A DNA stretch of 64,000 nt from Hyphomicrobiaceae bacterium (GCA_900298995.1 OMIC01000001.1:103618-167617), one strand, 5' to 3'. Counted from the stretch's first letter, positions 18,753 through 27,820 are shown. Translations and numbers: made by a program. Notes: generated from the letters alone by a model not told the origin.

Positions 18753-20224
18753 GTGTTGAGCCCACCCATCAGCATGTATTTCATTTCCAGATATTCCTCG
18801 ACCCCGTGGTGCGATCCTTCGCGCCCCAGTCCGGATTCCTTGACACCTCCGAAAGGCGCTTCGGCTGTGGAGATGATACCCTCATTGATGCCCACCATGC
18901 CATATTCCAGACCCTCGGCCACACGCCAGACACGGCCAATGTCACGGGAATAGAAATAGCAGGCGAGGCCAAATTCGGTGTTGTTGGCCATGGCAATCGC
19001 CTCTGCCTCGGTCTTGAACCGGAAAAGCGGCGCGACAGGCCCGAATGTTTCTTCGCGGGCCACGGCCATGTCTGCCGTTACGTCACGCAAAAGCGTGGGC
19101 TCGAAGAAATTTCCGCCCAGCGACTTGCCGCCAATCACCAACTTGGCGCCCTTCTTCACTGCATCCTCGATGTGTTCCTGAACCTTGGCGATGGCGGCCT
19201 TGTTGATGAGCGGGCCGGTTGTGATGCCCTGCTCGGTACCATCGCCCACTTTCAGCTTCTTGACAGCGTCCGCAAGCTTGGCGGCGAAAGCATCATAGAC
19301 ACCGTCCTGAACCAGTATGCGATTGGCGCAGACGCAGGTCTGCCCGGCATTGCGGTACTTCGACATCATGGCGCCCTGTACTGCCGCATCGAGATCGGCG
19401 TCGTCAAACACGATGAAGGGCGCATTGCCGCCCAGTTCAAGCCCTACCTTCTTGATGGTCGGCGCGCATTGCGCCATGAGAACCCTGCCGACTTCCGTCG
19501 AGCCCGTGAAGGTCAGCGCACGGACGATGGGATTGGAGGTCATTTCCGCGCCGATCTCACGCGACACGCCAGTGATGATCGAGAACACGCCTGCGGGGAT
19601 TCCGGCACGTTCGGCGAGCTCGGCCAGCGCAAGGGCAGAGAAGGGCGTCTCGTTCGCCGGCTTGCAAACGAAGGCGCACCCCTCCGCCAGAGCCGGCCCC
19701 GCCTTGCGGGTGATCATGGCATTGGGGAAGTTCCACGGGGTGATGGCAGCGACTACGCCGACCGGCTGCTTGATGACCACCATGCGTGCAGCAGGCCACG
19801 GCGAGGGAATGGTCTCGCCATAGATTCGCTTTCCTTCCTCGGCGAAGAATTCGATGAAGGACGCACCATAGGCGACTTCACCACGCGACTCGGCGAGCGG
19901 CTTGCCCTGCTCTGCGGTCATGATCTGTGCCAGATCCTCCTGGTTCTCCAGCATGAGATTGAACCACTTTCGCAGGATCGCGGCGCGTTCCTTGGCCGTC
20001 TTCCTCGCCCAGTCCTTCTGGGCGCGCTGGGCAGCCTCGATGGCCTGGCGGGTTTCGGCAGCCCCCAGCCTCGGCACGGAGCCGATGACGCTTTCGTCAA
20101 CCGGGTTGGTGACGTCGATGGTGGAAGACCCCGCAACCCATTTGCCGTCGATGTAACATTTCTCCTTGAGGAGGGACGTGTCCTTCAGTATGCCGCGCAA
20201 AGCCTGGGTCTTGCGGATATCCAT
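18749..20224 (-). CDS. gabD: NAD(P)-dependent succinate-semialdehyde-type dehydrogenase
   Basis: A 491-aa aldehyde dehydrogenase of the GabD type, oxidising succinate semialdehyde to succinate. Motifs: ITPWNFPNAMITRKAGPALA, LTFTGSTEVGRVLMAQC, the catalytic Glu in LELGGNAPFIVFDDADLD and the catalytic Cys in NAGQTCVCANRILVQ; the C-terminal FGGVKESGLGREGSHHGVE is typical. The start at 20224 (MDIRKTQAL) has AGGAG 8 bases upstream; longer frames run antisense into gph. Glutarate-semialdehyde dehydrogenase is an alternative. It is the first gene of the gabD-rpiA-gor block. Confidence 0.9.
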   Translation of the reverse strand: MDIRKTQALRGILKDTSLLKEKCYIDGKWVAGSSTIDVTNPVDESVIGSVPRLGAAETRQAIEAAQRAQKDWARKTAKERAAILRKWFNLMLENQEDLAQIMTAEQGKPLAESRGEVAYGASFIEFFAEEGKRIYGETIPSPWPAARMVVIKQPVGVVAAITPWNFPNAMITRKAGPALAEGCAFVCKPANETPFSALALAELAERAGIPAGVFSIITGVSREIGAEMTSNPIVRALTFTGSTEVGRVLMAQCAPTIKKVGLELGGNAPFIVFDDADLDAAVQGAMMSKYRNAGQTCVCANRILVQDGVYDAFAAKLADAVKKLKVGDGTEQGITTGPLINKAAIAKVQEHIEDAVKKGAKLVIGGKSLGGNFFEPTLLRDVTADMAVAREETFGPVAPLFRFKTEAEAIAMANNTEFGLACYFYSRDIGRVWRVAEGLEYGMVGINEGIISTAEAPFGGVKESGLGREGSHHGVEEYLEMKYMLMGGLNT

Positions 20225-20308
20225 GCCGAGATCTCCTGTCATTCGGGTGGCGGCCTCATAGCATGGAGCTGCGGATTCCACCAACCTGCCAGATTTGAGG
20301 AGGTTCCT

Positions 20309-20986
20309 TTGCCAGATCGCGCCGTGATTTTCGATCTTGACGGCACCCTCGTCGATACTGCCCCAGACCTGATGCGGGCCACCAATCATGTTCTCGAGGC
20401 CCGGGGCCGCCGTCCGATCACCATGGACGAAGTCCGGGTCTTCGTCGGACATGGCGCACGGTCTCTGCTCACCCGTGGGCTGGCGGCAACCGGTGGACTT
20501 CCGGACAATTACGATGTCGAGCCCGACTATGAGCGCTTCGTTGCGTATTATTCCCGTAACATCGCCGATGACAGCGTGGCCTTTCCCGGTCTCGTTCCGC
20601 TGCTCGAGCGGCTGCGGCGGGGGGGGGTCGGGCTCGGGGTCTGCACCAACAAACTCGAAGGGCTGTCCAATCAATTGCTCGAGGCTCTCGATCTTGCAAA
20701 GTTCTTCGGGTCAGTGGTAGGCCCGGACACGCTGGGCGTTGCCAAGCCGGACCCACGTCCCTTTCGGGAAGCGCTCACCAGGCTCGGACCGACCCGGTCC
20801 CGGGCGGTGATGGTGGGCGACAGCGAAACGGACATCCTGACAGCCCGGAATGCCGGCGTGCCGGTGATCGGCGTGCCTTTCGGCTATACCCCCCGCCCGG
20901 TGAGAGAATTTGGGCCAGACCGGATGATCAACCATTTTGATGAGGCATATGAGGCCATCGTGAGCCTGCTCCCGCCCCGTCCTTGA
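20309..20986 (+). CDS. gph: Phosphoglycolate phosphatase (HAD family)
   Basis: A 225-aa HAD-superfamily phosphatase that dephosphorylates 2-phosphoglycolate. Motif I is VIFDLDGTLVDTAPDL, motif II is VCTNKLEG, and the acidic motif IV is VMVGDSETDILTARNAG. The start is a TTG at 20309 preceded by GAGGAGG 5 bases upstream; no ATG is in a suitable place, and the large open frame continuing upstream is antisense to gabD. It is divergent from gabD and is followed by tRNA-Val. Confidence 0.92.
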   Translation: MPDRAVIFDLDGTLVDTAPDLMRATNHVLEARGRRPITMDEVRVFVGHGARSLLTRGLAATGGLPDNYDVEPDYERFVAYYSRNIADDSVAFPGLVPLLERLRRGGVGLGVCTNKLEGLSNQLLEALDLAKFFGSVVGPDTLGVAKPDPRPFREALTRLGPTRSRAVMVGDSETDILTARNAGVPVIGVPFGYTPRPVREFGPDRMINHFDEAYEAIVSLLPPRP

Positions 20987-21029
20987 CTTCTCAGGGCCCT
21001 TCCGCCTATACGCCGCTGACCCTTGAAAC

Positions 21030-21105
21030 GGGCGATTAGCTCAGTTGGTAGAGCACTGTGTTCACATCGCAGGGGTCACTGGTTCGAGTCCAGTATCGCC
21101 CACCA
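21030..21105 (+). tRNA. tRNA-Val(CAC)
   Basis: A 76-base tRNA with encoded CCA (21103-21105). The acceptor stem pairs GGGCGAT (21030-21036) with ATCGCCC (21095-21101). The D arm contains TAGCTCAGTTGGTAGAGCA, the anticodon stem CTGTG/CGCAG encloses loop TTCACAT with anticodon CAC at 21063-21065, and the T arm is GGTTCGAGTCC. It reads the valine codon GUG. Confidence 0.97.
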
Positions 21106-21138
21106 TTTCTCACGCTGAAACACGCCAGCCCTGAGAAG

Positions 21139-21164
21139 AAAGCGGCCCCCGAGGGGGCCGCTTT
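21139..21164. terminator. Bidirectional-looking rho-independent terminator
   Basis: A GC-rich inverted repeat with 11-12 bp arms (AAAGCGGCCCCC and GGGGGCCGCTTT) lies between tRNA-Val and the convergent HdeD gene. On the minus strand it is followed by a TTTCTTCTC run, on the plus strand by TTTGCGTCTT. It can stop transcription of both. Confidence 0.75.
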
Positions 21165-21183
21165 GCGTCTTGAGTGTCAGTCT

Positions 21184-21762
21184 TCAGTGCGCGTGGGAGC
21201 GCAGGCGGAAGGCCAGAACGCAGAGAATGATGCCTGCAATGATGGCGTAGGCGCCAATCACCCAGATGATGGCCAGGGCACCCTCCCCCGGCTGCGACCA
21301 GACGAACAGGCCGAACAGCACGGAAATCACGCCGTGCAGGATCAGGAGCCACTCATTGTCGATTTCCTTGCGCAGACGGATGGCGCCGACGATCTCGAAA
21401 ATGCCGGACACGATCGCCCAGGCAGCGATCAGCATGAGCAGGGCAAGCGCCGTGAGACCGGGCCAGGCAAAAGCCACAAGGCCCGCCAGAACACCCACGA
21501 TGCCGACAACCGCGAGCCACCAACGGTGGGAAGCTGCGTTGCCAGACACGGCGGCGAAGATGGCGAACAGACCATCGACCAGGGCATAGGCACCATAAAG
21601 AATCATGAGGCTCAGAATGGTGATGCCGGGCCAGGCAATCGCCAGCACGCCGAACAGGATGCTGACGAGGCCGCGCAGCAGAAGCATCCACCAGTTCTTG
21701 GCGAGGCTGTGCAGGATCAGGGCACCCGGCCCCAAACTGCCAGCACGTGTCGAATTGTTCAT
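21184..21762 (-). CDS. HdeD-family (DUF308) membrane protein
   Basis: A 192-aa inner-membrane protein of the HdeD/DUF308 family. About six hydrophobic helices alternate in pairs, with the internal repeat pattern WWMLLLRGLVSILFGVLAI, WWLAVVGIVGVLAGLVAFA and WLLILHGVISVLFGLFVW. HdeD is an acid-stress protein in E. coli, but most family members have no defined role. The start at 21762 (MNNSTRAGSL) has GGAGGGAAA just upstream on the coding strand. It stands alone between tRNA-Val and the non-coding stretch. Confidence 0.88.
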   Translation of the reverse strand: MNNSTRAGSLGPGALILHSLAKNWWMLLLRGLVSILFGVLAIAWPGITILSLMILYGAYALVDGLFAIFAAVSGNAASHRWWLAVVGIVGVLAGLVAFAWPGLTALALLMLIAAWAIVSGIFEIVGAIRLRKEIDNEWLLILHGVISVLFGLFVWSQPGEGALAIIWVIGAYAIIAGIILCVLAFRLRSHAH

Positions 21763-22144
21763 GTTTTCCCTCCTTTGTGAGAATCCCCTCAGATTGATTA
21801 TAATTCATTTTGGCAAAAATTCCAAGCGCTTAGCCCCCGCCAACGGTCGCAACAAGTCGATTGCAGCGCGGCCAAGAAAAAGCCCGCCGGTTCCGGAACG
21901 GAAAGCCTGGCGGGCAAGGTCTGCGAAGAAGCTGCCTGGCAATCGCCGCGCAGTGATCCTTATCTAAACCGTGCCTCAGGTGTTCGGCCAGCGGTCTACG
22001 CAGGTTGACATTCTACGGACGGACTCTGCTTTTCCTGCGTTTTCATTAAGTTGCATGGAGTCATGCAATTCCGGAAAGGCTCGTCCAACATTTCGGGGGA
22101 CGTCTTTTGGTTGAAGTAAGGCGTATCACACAATCAAAAGTGTC
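21763..22144. other. Non-coding stretch with HdeD promoter region and a minus-strand terminator
   Basis: These 382 bases have no convincing gene. The end nearest the HdeD gene is A/T-rich (21790-21825) and probably holds its promoter. A hairpin at 21882-21915 is annotated separately. The remainder (about 21916-22144) shows no recognisable RNA, repeat or operator, and short open frames there lack Shine-Dalgarno sites and family similarity. Confidence 0.6.
21882..21915 (-). terminator. Rho-independent terminator of the Rieske-ABC-cupin operon
   Basis: Arms GCCCGCC (21882-21888) and GGCGGGC (21909-21915) form a hairpin. Read on the minus strand it is followed by TTTTTCTTGG, a good U-run, while the plus-strand side has none. 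It lies about 230 bases beyond the cupin stop and is the first such signal after the operon. Confidence 0.65.
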
Positions 22145-22507
22145 TCACTCGACCGTGGTTTCCGGTCCGGCAATGTGGACCGCCAGAAGGCAGCCATTCG
22201 GTGTGTGCGAGCAGTGCTCCGTGCCATCACGGAGCCAAACCAGATCACCCTTCCGGAACACCGTGCCGTCATTCTCTATCAGTTCACCTTCGAGAATCAG
22301 AAACTGCTCATGGCCATTGTGACGATGCGGCCTGGTCGTCATGCCCGGAGGCATGCGGTAGACGTGAAAGCCAACACCCAAGGGTTCGGCGTCGTTGAGC
22401 TGCAACACGCCATCACCCAGAGACACGCCATCCGGAAAGACGAAGGGCTCGAAAGCAGCCTCATAGATGTTCGCAACGCGGCGGTCGGCGGACTTGACCG
22501 GTTTCAT
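22145..22507 (-). CDS. Small cupin-domain protein
   Basis: A 120-aa single-domain cupin. The metal-binding motifs are visible as RPHRHNGHEQFLILEGELIE (His residues and Glu) and the second motif around RDGTEHCSHTPNG. Start at 22507 (MKPVKSADRRVANIYEA) has GGGAG about 10 bases upstream; an upstream extension runs into the permease gene and is rejected. It is the last gene of a minus-strand operon with an ABC importer and a Rieske oxygenase. Small cupins in catabolic operons may bind the substrate, act as an isomerase or dioxygenase, or act as a sensor; the reaction here cannot be told. Confidence 0.82.
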   Translation of the reverse strand: MKPVKSADRRVANIYEAAFEPFVFPDGVSLGDGVLQLNDAEPLGVGFHVYRMPPGMTTRPHRHNGHEQFLILEGELIENDGTVFRKGDLVWLRDGTEHCSHTPNGCLLAVHIAGPETTVE

Positions 22508-22544
22508 GATCTGGTTTTCTCCCTGTTGAAAAAGACTATCCTGG

Positions 22545-23390
22545 TTAGCCGGACGCGCCCTGCGCCTGCGCCATCTGCTCATCCCGAGACCGCCGAGACT
22601 CTGCACGATGCATGATCAGCGCGGCCGCGACAACACCAGCCGCCACGAGACAGATGATAACCGTCGCCAACGCATTGATGTCCGGCGTGACCCCAAGCCG
22701 CACCTTGCTCCAGATCAGGATTGGCAATGTTGTCGTACCAGGACCCGTCGTGAAGCTCGTGATCACCACATCATCCAGCGAGATGGTGAAGGCCAGCAAC
22801 CAGCCTGATACCAGCGCCGGGGCGATCACCGGGAGGGTGATGTCGATCAGGACCTGCCAGGGTCGGGCGCCCAGATCCATCGCAGCTTCCTCGATTGCGA
22901 CATCCGCCGAGGAAAGACGCGACTGGACGATGACCGCCACGTAGGTCATCGAGAATGTGATGTGCGCAATCGTCACTGTTGTGAAACCACGACCTGACGG
23001 CCAGCCGATCCACTCCGCCATGAAGATGAACAGCATCAGCGAGGAAATGCCGGTGATCACTTCAGGCATGATCAGCGGGGCGGTGACGAGGCCCGACAAC
23101 AGCGTGCGCCCGCGGAAGCGGTGAAAGCGCGCAAGCGCGATGCCGGCCATTGCACCAAGTATCGACGCCAGCGTGGCACTTGCCAGCGCAATCTGAAGCG
23201 AGAGCAGGGCCGCCTTCAGGATCTGCTCGTTGTGCAGCAACTTCCCGTACCATTGCGTCGAAAAACCACCCCACACCGTGACAAGGCGCGACTTGTTGAA
23301 CGAAAAGACCATCAGAGAGAGGATCGGCACATAGAAAAATGCAAAGCCGAAGCAAAGGCAACTGATGAGAAAGAGCGGACGACGTTTCAT
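22545..23390 (-). CDS. potC: Spermidine/putrescine-type ABC transporter permease (PotC-like)
   Basis: A 281-aa inner-membrane permease with about six helices and the EAA loop IEEAAMDLGARPWQVLIDIT that contacts the ATPase. Start at 23390 (MKRRPLFLISCLCFGFAFFY) overlaps the PotB-like gene by 4 bases. C-terminus after the last helix is short and charged. It forms the importer with the PotB, PotA and binding-protein genes upstream. Members of this family also carry putrescine, spermidine, GABA, betaines or opines, so the PotC name describes family, not substrate. Confidence 0.9.
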   Translation of the reverse strand: MKRRPLFLISCLCFGFAFFYVPILSLMVFSFNKSRLVTVWGGFSTQWYGKLLHNEQILKAALLSLQIALASATLASILGAMAGIALARFHRFRGRTLLSGLVTAPLIMPEVITGISSLMLFIFMAEWIGWPSGRGFTTVTIAHITFSMTYVAVIVQSRLSSADVAIEEAAMDLGARPWQVLIDITLPVIAPALVSGWLLAFTISLDDVVITSFTTGPGTTTLPILIWSKVRLGVTPDINALATVIICLVAAGVVAAALIMHRAESRRSRDEQMAQAQGASG

Positions 23391-24319
23391 GCCCGCCCCT
23401 CGACGCGCTCCTGCGCACGTTTCTCGAAGTGGGTATAGGCCATGATGGGCAGGACAAGCGCCAGCAGCAACGCAACCGCCACAGCCGAAGCCATGGGCCA
23501 ATCCCGGGCCGATGAGAATTCATCGCTGATGACGCGCCCGATCATGGGGTCCGACGCATTTCCCACCAGGCTCGGAATGACGAGTTCACCCGATGCCGGA
23601 ATGAACACCAGCAGACCACCCGCGATGATGCCGGGAATGCTGAGAGGCAGGGTGATGTCCTTGAATACCTGCCAGGGCCTCGAACCCAGATCAGTCGCCG
23701 CCTCGTTCAGCGTCTGGTCCAGCTTTTCCAGATTGGCATAGAGCGGCAGGATCATGAATGGCAGGTAGGAATAGACCATCACCAGAACCACCGCAAAATT
23801 GCTGTTCATCATGGGAATGGAGGACATGGCGCGATCAGCAGGAAGGATAGTGTTGACCAACCCGGTGAGCGCCTTGTTGAACCAACTGTTGGCGCCGAGC
23901 AGTCCCATCCATGCGTAAACACGCAGCAGGAAGGATGTCCAGAAGGGCAGGATCACGAGCATCAGCAGCAGATTTCGCCATGAGCGGGTGACTCGCGTGA
24001 TGCCAAGCGCCATCGGATATCCAATGAGCAGACAGAACAGCGTTGCGAGCCCGGCATTCCACAGTGACGTCAGAAAGGCCCGCAGATAGAGCGAATCGTC
24101 AAGAAGCCGCGCGAAGTTTCCAGTCTGCAGGTAAGTCCAGTGATCCAGGAAGGCGATCGGCGGCGAGAGTTCAGCCCGTCGCGCGAAACTCATGGCAACA
24201 ACAATCACGAATGGCACGAGGAAAAACACAAGAAGCCAGAGAAAGGGAACACTGATGACGATGTCGCGCCAGCCCTTGCTGTCAAACCACCGCCCCACCA
24301 TACCCCGCGCCCTTGCCAT
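23387..24319 (-). CDS. potB: Spermidine/putrescine-type ABC transporter permease (PotB-like)
   Basis: A 310-aa permease with an N-terminal hydrophobic segment (VPFLWLLVFFLVPFVIVVAM) and further helices, and the EAA loop LNEAATDLGSRPWQVFKDITL. It follows potA by 3 bases and overlaps potC by 4 bases, consistent with coupled translation of a heterodimeric channel. Substrate is not deducible from the permease. Confidence 0.9.
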   Translation of the reverse strand: MARARGMVGRWFDSKGWRDIVISVPFLWLLVFFLVPFVIVVAMSFARRAELSPPIAFLDHWTYLQTGNFARLLDDSLYLRAFLTSLWNAGLATLFCLLIGYPMALGITRVTRSWRNLLLMLVILPFWTSFLLRVYAWMGLLGANSWFNKALTGLVNTILPADRAMSSIPMMNSNFAVVLVMVYSYLPFMILPLYANLEKLDQTLNEAATDLGSRPWQVFKDITLPLSIPGIIAGGLLVFIPASGELVIPSLVGNASDPMIGRVISDEFSSARDWPMASAVAVALLLALVLPIMAYTHFEKRAQERVEGRA

Positions 24320-24322
24320 CCT

Positions 24323-25423
24323 TCACACCTTCAGGACGATCGCGGTGGATGGTTCGAAGGAGAGCCAGACACGCTCGCCCCAATCCGGCATCTGAGTGCC
24401 ATGGCCACGCGCATGATTCACGCTGCTCACTGAGACGAGTGCGCCTGAGGGCAGTTCAACGCGAAAAAGAGAGTCTTTTCCAAAATAGGCCATGTCCTTC
24501 ACTGCGCCAGAAACGCAATTGACGGCATTCGCGGGGCGCTCCCGACTGATCGTGATCTTCTCCGGTCGTACCGCGAGGCTCAAACGGTCGCCGGCGGATG
24601 CTGCGATATCCGCGGCGCGGATCACACACCCAAGTGCCGGCACAGAGAGAGCAACTCCCTGCCCGTCCTTGACGGCATCGGCATCGAACATGTTGATGGA
24701 ACCGATGAAGCCCGCCACGAAGCGGCTGTTTGGCCGCTCGTAGATATCGCCCGGAGGGCCTACCTGACGGATGACACCTTTGTCCATGACCGCGATCCGG
24801 TCAGCCAGTGTCATCGCCTCTTCCTGGTCATGTGTGACGACGACGAAGGTGATGCCAGTGCGCTGCTGTATATTCATGATTTCGAACTGCGTATGCTCGC
24901 GCAGTTTCTTGTCGAGAGCGGCAAGCGGTTCATCGAGTAGCAGAAGCTTGGGCTGACGAGCGAGCGCGCGAGCCAGCGCAACGCGCTGCCGCTGTCCGCC
25001 AGACAATTGGTGCGGCTTGCGCGCCCCGAAGTCCTGAAGCTGGACGAGTTCAAGCATCTCGCGCACAAGACGCATGCGCTCAGGCTTGCTCATTGACTCA
25101 TACTTGAGCCCGTAGCCGACATTTGCCTCGACCGTCATGTGAGGAAACAGGGCATATGACTGGAACATCATGTTGACAGGTCGCTCATAGGGCGGGATCG
25201 CTGCCATGTCCTGGCCATCAATGAAGATGCGTCCGGCGGAGGGATCTTCAAAACCGGCCAGCATACGCAGCAGCGTTGTCTTGCCGCAGCCAGACCCGCC
25301 AAGAAGCGCAAACATTTCACCTTTCATGATATCGAGAGAAACACCGTCAACAGCCGTGAAGCCGCCAAAATGCTTGCTTACAGCCTCGATGCGAATGAAG
25401 GGCTTGTGCCCTTCTGCAACCAT
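24323..25423 (-). CDS. potA: Spermidine/putrescine-type ABC transporter ATP-binding protein (PotA-like)
   Basis: A 366-aa ATPase energising the importer. Walker A is GGSGCGKTTLLRMLAG, the Q-loop is MMFQSYALFPHMT, the signature is HQLSGGQRQRVALARAL, and Walker B is LLLLDEPLAALDKKLR with switch His in VVTHDQEEAMTLADR. The C-terminal third is a TOBE-type regulatory domain. It sits 7 bases after the binding-protein gene. Confidence 0.93.
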   Translation of the reverse strand: MVAEGHKPFIRIEAVSKHFGGFTAVDGVSLDIMKGEMFALLGGSGCGKTTLLRMLAGFEDPSAGRIFIDGQDMAAIPPYERPVNMMFQSYALFPHMTVEANVGYGLKYESMSKPERMRLVREMLELVQLQDFGARKPHQLSGGQRQRVALARALARQPKLLLLDEPLAALDKKLREHTQFEIMNIQQRTGITFVVVTHDQEEAMTLADRIAVMDKGVIRQVGPPGDIYERPNSRFVAGFIGSINMFDADAVKDGQGVALSVPALGCVIRAADIAASAGDRLSLAVRPEKITISRERPANAVNCVSGAVKDMAYFGKDSLFRVELPSGALVSVSSVNHARGHGTQMPDWGERVWLSFEPSTAIVLKV

Positions 25424-25430
25424 GATCCGG

Positions 25431-26537
25431 TCAGCCTGACTTGATGGTTTGCCAGGCCCGCGTCATGGCACGGTCCTGGTCTTCGCTGAAAGGCTTCGGC
25501 GCCCACAGCCTCGCCTTCACCTTGTCATCAGGATAGACCGCCGGGTTGTCGAGCACGGCCTTGTCGACAAAGGGTTTGGAAGCGAGATTGCCATTGGCGT
25601 AATTGGTGAAGTTGGTGCACTTGGCGATCACCTCGGGTTCCAGCATGTAGTCGAGAAATTTGTATGCGGCGCCTGCATGCGCCGCATCAGCAGGCATGCA
25701 CAGCGCATCAACCCAGGCCGGCGCTCCGGTTTCCGGAACGTGGTATTCGAGGTTGATGTCTACACCCGCCTCGGCAGCACGTGACTTGGCCGTTGAGTAA
25801 TCACCAGACCAGTTGTTGATGACGCAGAGTTCCCTGTTGGGAATGGCGTTCAGATAATTGGTGTTGTCGAAAGTGCGGATGTATTGGCGAACCGGCTTGA
25901 AAGCATCGACGACAGCCTGATAGTCCTCGACATTGGTCGTGTCTCCATCCTTACCGAGATAACGCAGCATCATTGGGAAGATGTCGGTCGGGCTGTCCAG
26001 AATTGAGATGCCGCAATCGGCCAACTTGGCCGCGTTCTCCGGTTTGAAGATCAGATCGAGGGAATCAAGATTTGCATCGGGAATGCGCTCGCGCAACATG
26101 TCCATGTTGTAGGTAACGCCGACCGAGCCCCACATATACGGGATGCCGTGCTCATTGCCTGGGTCAAATCCGGACAGGATCCTCAGCACCTCGGGATCCA
26201 GGTTTTTCCATCCGGACAGCTTCGTGCGGTCGATCTTCTGGTAGACCCCCGCCTTGACGAAGTTTGGCAGCGAGATCCCCGCCATGACAACCACATCATA
26301 TCCGGTGGAGCCAGCCAGCATCTTGGCCTGCATTTCCTCGGCTGAACTGTAGGTGTCATAAGTGACAGCAATTCCGGAACGGGTCTGGAAATCCTCGATA
26401 GTTGTCTCGCCGATATAATCCGCCCAGTTGTAGACATTGAGGACCTGGTCCTCGGCCCGCGCACGCTGCACGAAGGGCATGCCTACCATGGCGGGGGCCG
26501 CCATCAGGCCGCTGAACTTGCGCCGGTTGATCTTCAT
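25431..26537 (-). CDS. potF: Periplasmic polyamine-type substrate-binding protein (PotD/PotF-like)
   Basis: A 368-aa binding protein of the ABC importer. The N-terminus MKINRRKFSGLMAAPAMVGM contains a twin-arginine-like RRKF signal, then the mature protein begins near AEDQVLNVYNWADYIGE, the standard PotD/PotF opening. The C-terminal half contains NNWSGDYSTAKSRAAEAG and PETGAPAWVDALCMPADA. Start at 26537 has GGGAGAG 6 bases upstream. It is downstream of the Rieske gene by 71 bases. The genomic neighbourhood (Rieske oxygenase, BetI-like repressor) hints at a quaternary or N-methylated amine rather than plain putrescine; this is inference. Confidence 0.88.
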   Translation of the reverse strand: MKINRRKFSGLMAAPAMVGMPFVQRARAEDQVLNVYNWADYIGETTIEDFQTRSGIAVTYDTYSSAEEMQAKMLAGSTGYDVVVMAGISLPNFVKAGVYQKIDRTKLSGWKNLDPEVLRILSGFDPGNEHGIPYMWGSVGVTYNMDMLRERIPDANLDSLDLIFKPENAAKLADCGISILDSPTDIFPMMLRYLGKDGDTTNVEDYQAVVDAFKPVRQYIRTFDNTNYLNAIPNRELCVINNWSGDYSTAKSRAAEAGVDINLEYHVPETGAPAWVDALCMPADAAHAGAAYKFLDYMLEPEVIAKCTNFTNYANGNLASKPFVDKAVLDNPAVYPDDKVKARLWAPKPFSEDQDRAMTRAWQTIKSG

Positions 26538-26608
26538 GACCATCTCTCCCACTGTCATATTCATTCTTGGCAGGTATCGGTCAGGTTGTTTCGGCGCAGG
26601 GCCGCCTG

Positions 26609-27820
26609 TCAAGCCAGAGTTGCAGTCCTGCGTTCTGCCAGCATGGCCCGGTTCAATGTCAGCATCTCCGCTTCGGGAGGTGCATCCGCGAGAGTCATCA
26701 CCGGCATCAGATTTCGAAGAATATCGTGATGGCTGCGCACGGTCCTTTCGAGATCGGACAGGTGAAATCCATCAAAACCGCAGGATTTCATGGACTCGTT
26801 GGACCAGATGGAAAGCTGGATGTCTTCCTTCGATGTGGCGCGGTCGATGCGACCGGCGAGGTAGCGGGAAAGTCTCTCCTGCCGCGACTCTGACGGCCGC
26901 CGATAAATGGCGCCGCGTATGACGGTCGACTGCACGTCGCAGGGAAACTCCTGATAGATCTGGACCAGTTCGGGCGTCACCGCGATGACCGCATTGGGGA
27001 AAAGACCATAGTAACCCCAGACTTGCCGCCGTTCCGGAACAAGCCAGGCAGGACCCCGCGCAAGTGCCTGGTAGTGCCTTACACTCCACAGCCTTGCACC
27101 CCGCCCGCTGAAGCGTCCAACTGACCGGCTTACGCCATTTTCATAGGGCTTATCCCTATAGTCACCGCCATAAAGGTCATGCAGCGCAGGATGCGCCATG
27201 GCCACATGGTATCCCTCATTGTCGACGTCACGCACCGACTTCCAGTTGACTGGCAGCGAGAAGGTGCTGGCGGAGTTCGCCGGAACCAGGTTCTCCATGC
27301 GGTAATCCGACAGCTCAGTCGCGACAGCATCAAACAACTCTGCAACTTTTGGCTGCGGACCGGGCAGGAAACGAATGAAGATGAAGCCCATGAACACATC
27401 AACATCCAATGGCTTCAGGCCGAAGCTTCCGCGATCCATCTTACCGAAGCTTTGTGGCTGCGCCGCGCCACGGAGCGTCCCATCCGTGTTATAGACCCAG
27501 CCGTGGAAGGGGCAGACGAAGCCTCTCTTGCAGCTACCGCGGTCCTCGGCCGTCACCCGTGAACCACGATGACGGCAGAGGTTGTGAAACGCCCGGACAA
27601 CGCCATCCTCCCCACGAACAACAAGTGCCCTGTCATTGACGATATCGAGGGTCAGGAAATCGCCCGGATTGGGTAGATCGCTGACATGACCGGCAATCTG
27701 CCAGTGGCGCCGGAACAGCGTCTCGACTTCGAGGCCCAGCAGGGCCTGGCTGTGATAGGTCCACGCCGGCAGGCCGCTGCGGTCCCAATCCGGAGCTGGA
27801 TTCGGGTCTGTCATGTTCAT
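26609..27820 (-). CDS. Rieske non-heme iron oxygenase, alpha subunit (betaine/choline-type)
   Basis: A 403-aa ring-hydroxylating-type oxygenase subunit. The Rieske [2Fe-2S] ligands are in LCRHRGSRV and CPFHGWVYNTDG (CxH...CxxH), and the mononuclear iron His pair is in VDNEGYHVAMAHPALHDLY. The overall form matches single-component-style alpha subunits that act on quaternary amines (choline, glycine betaine, stachydrine, carnitine) by hydroxylation or N-demethylation. No ferredoxin reductase gene is adjacent. It is the first gene of the operon with the ABC importer and cupin, directly downstream of the palindromic operator. An alternative start is two codons on. Confidence 0.9.
   Translation of the reverse strand: MNMTDPNPAPDWDRSGLPAWTYHSQALLGLEVETLFRRHWQIAGHVSDLPNPGDFLTLDIVNDRALVVRGEDGVVRAFHNLCRHRGSRVTAEDRGSCKRGFVCPFHGWVYNTDGTLRGAAQPQSFGKMDRGSFGLKPLDVDVFMGFIFIRFLPGPQPKVAELFDAVATELSDYRMENLVPANSASTFSLPVNWKSVRDVDNEGYHVAMAHPALHDLYGGDYRDKPYENGVSRSVGRFSGRGARLWSVRHYQALARGPAWLVPERRQVWGYYGLFPNAVIAVTPELVQIYQEFPCDVQSTVIRGAIYRRPSESRQERLSRYLAGRIDRATSKEDIQLSIWSNESMKSCGFDGFHLSDLERTVRSHHDILRNLMPVMTLADAPPEAEMLTLNRAMLAERRTATLA

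Noticed and set aside
18806..20986. 726-codon plus-strand frame covering gabD antisense and ending as gph
   Set aside because: Only the last 225 residues (from TTG 20309 with GAGGAGG) match a protein family. The upstream part is opposite the gabD and rpiA operon.
21030..22144. tRNA-Val as attachment site for the catabolic island
   Set aside because: The island begins about 1 kb after the tRNA, but I found no integrase gene and no second copy of the tRNA 3' end near 41 kb. A repeat search over a larger region would be needed.
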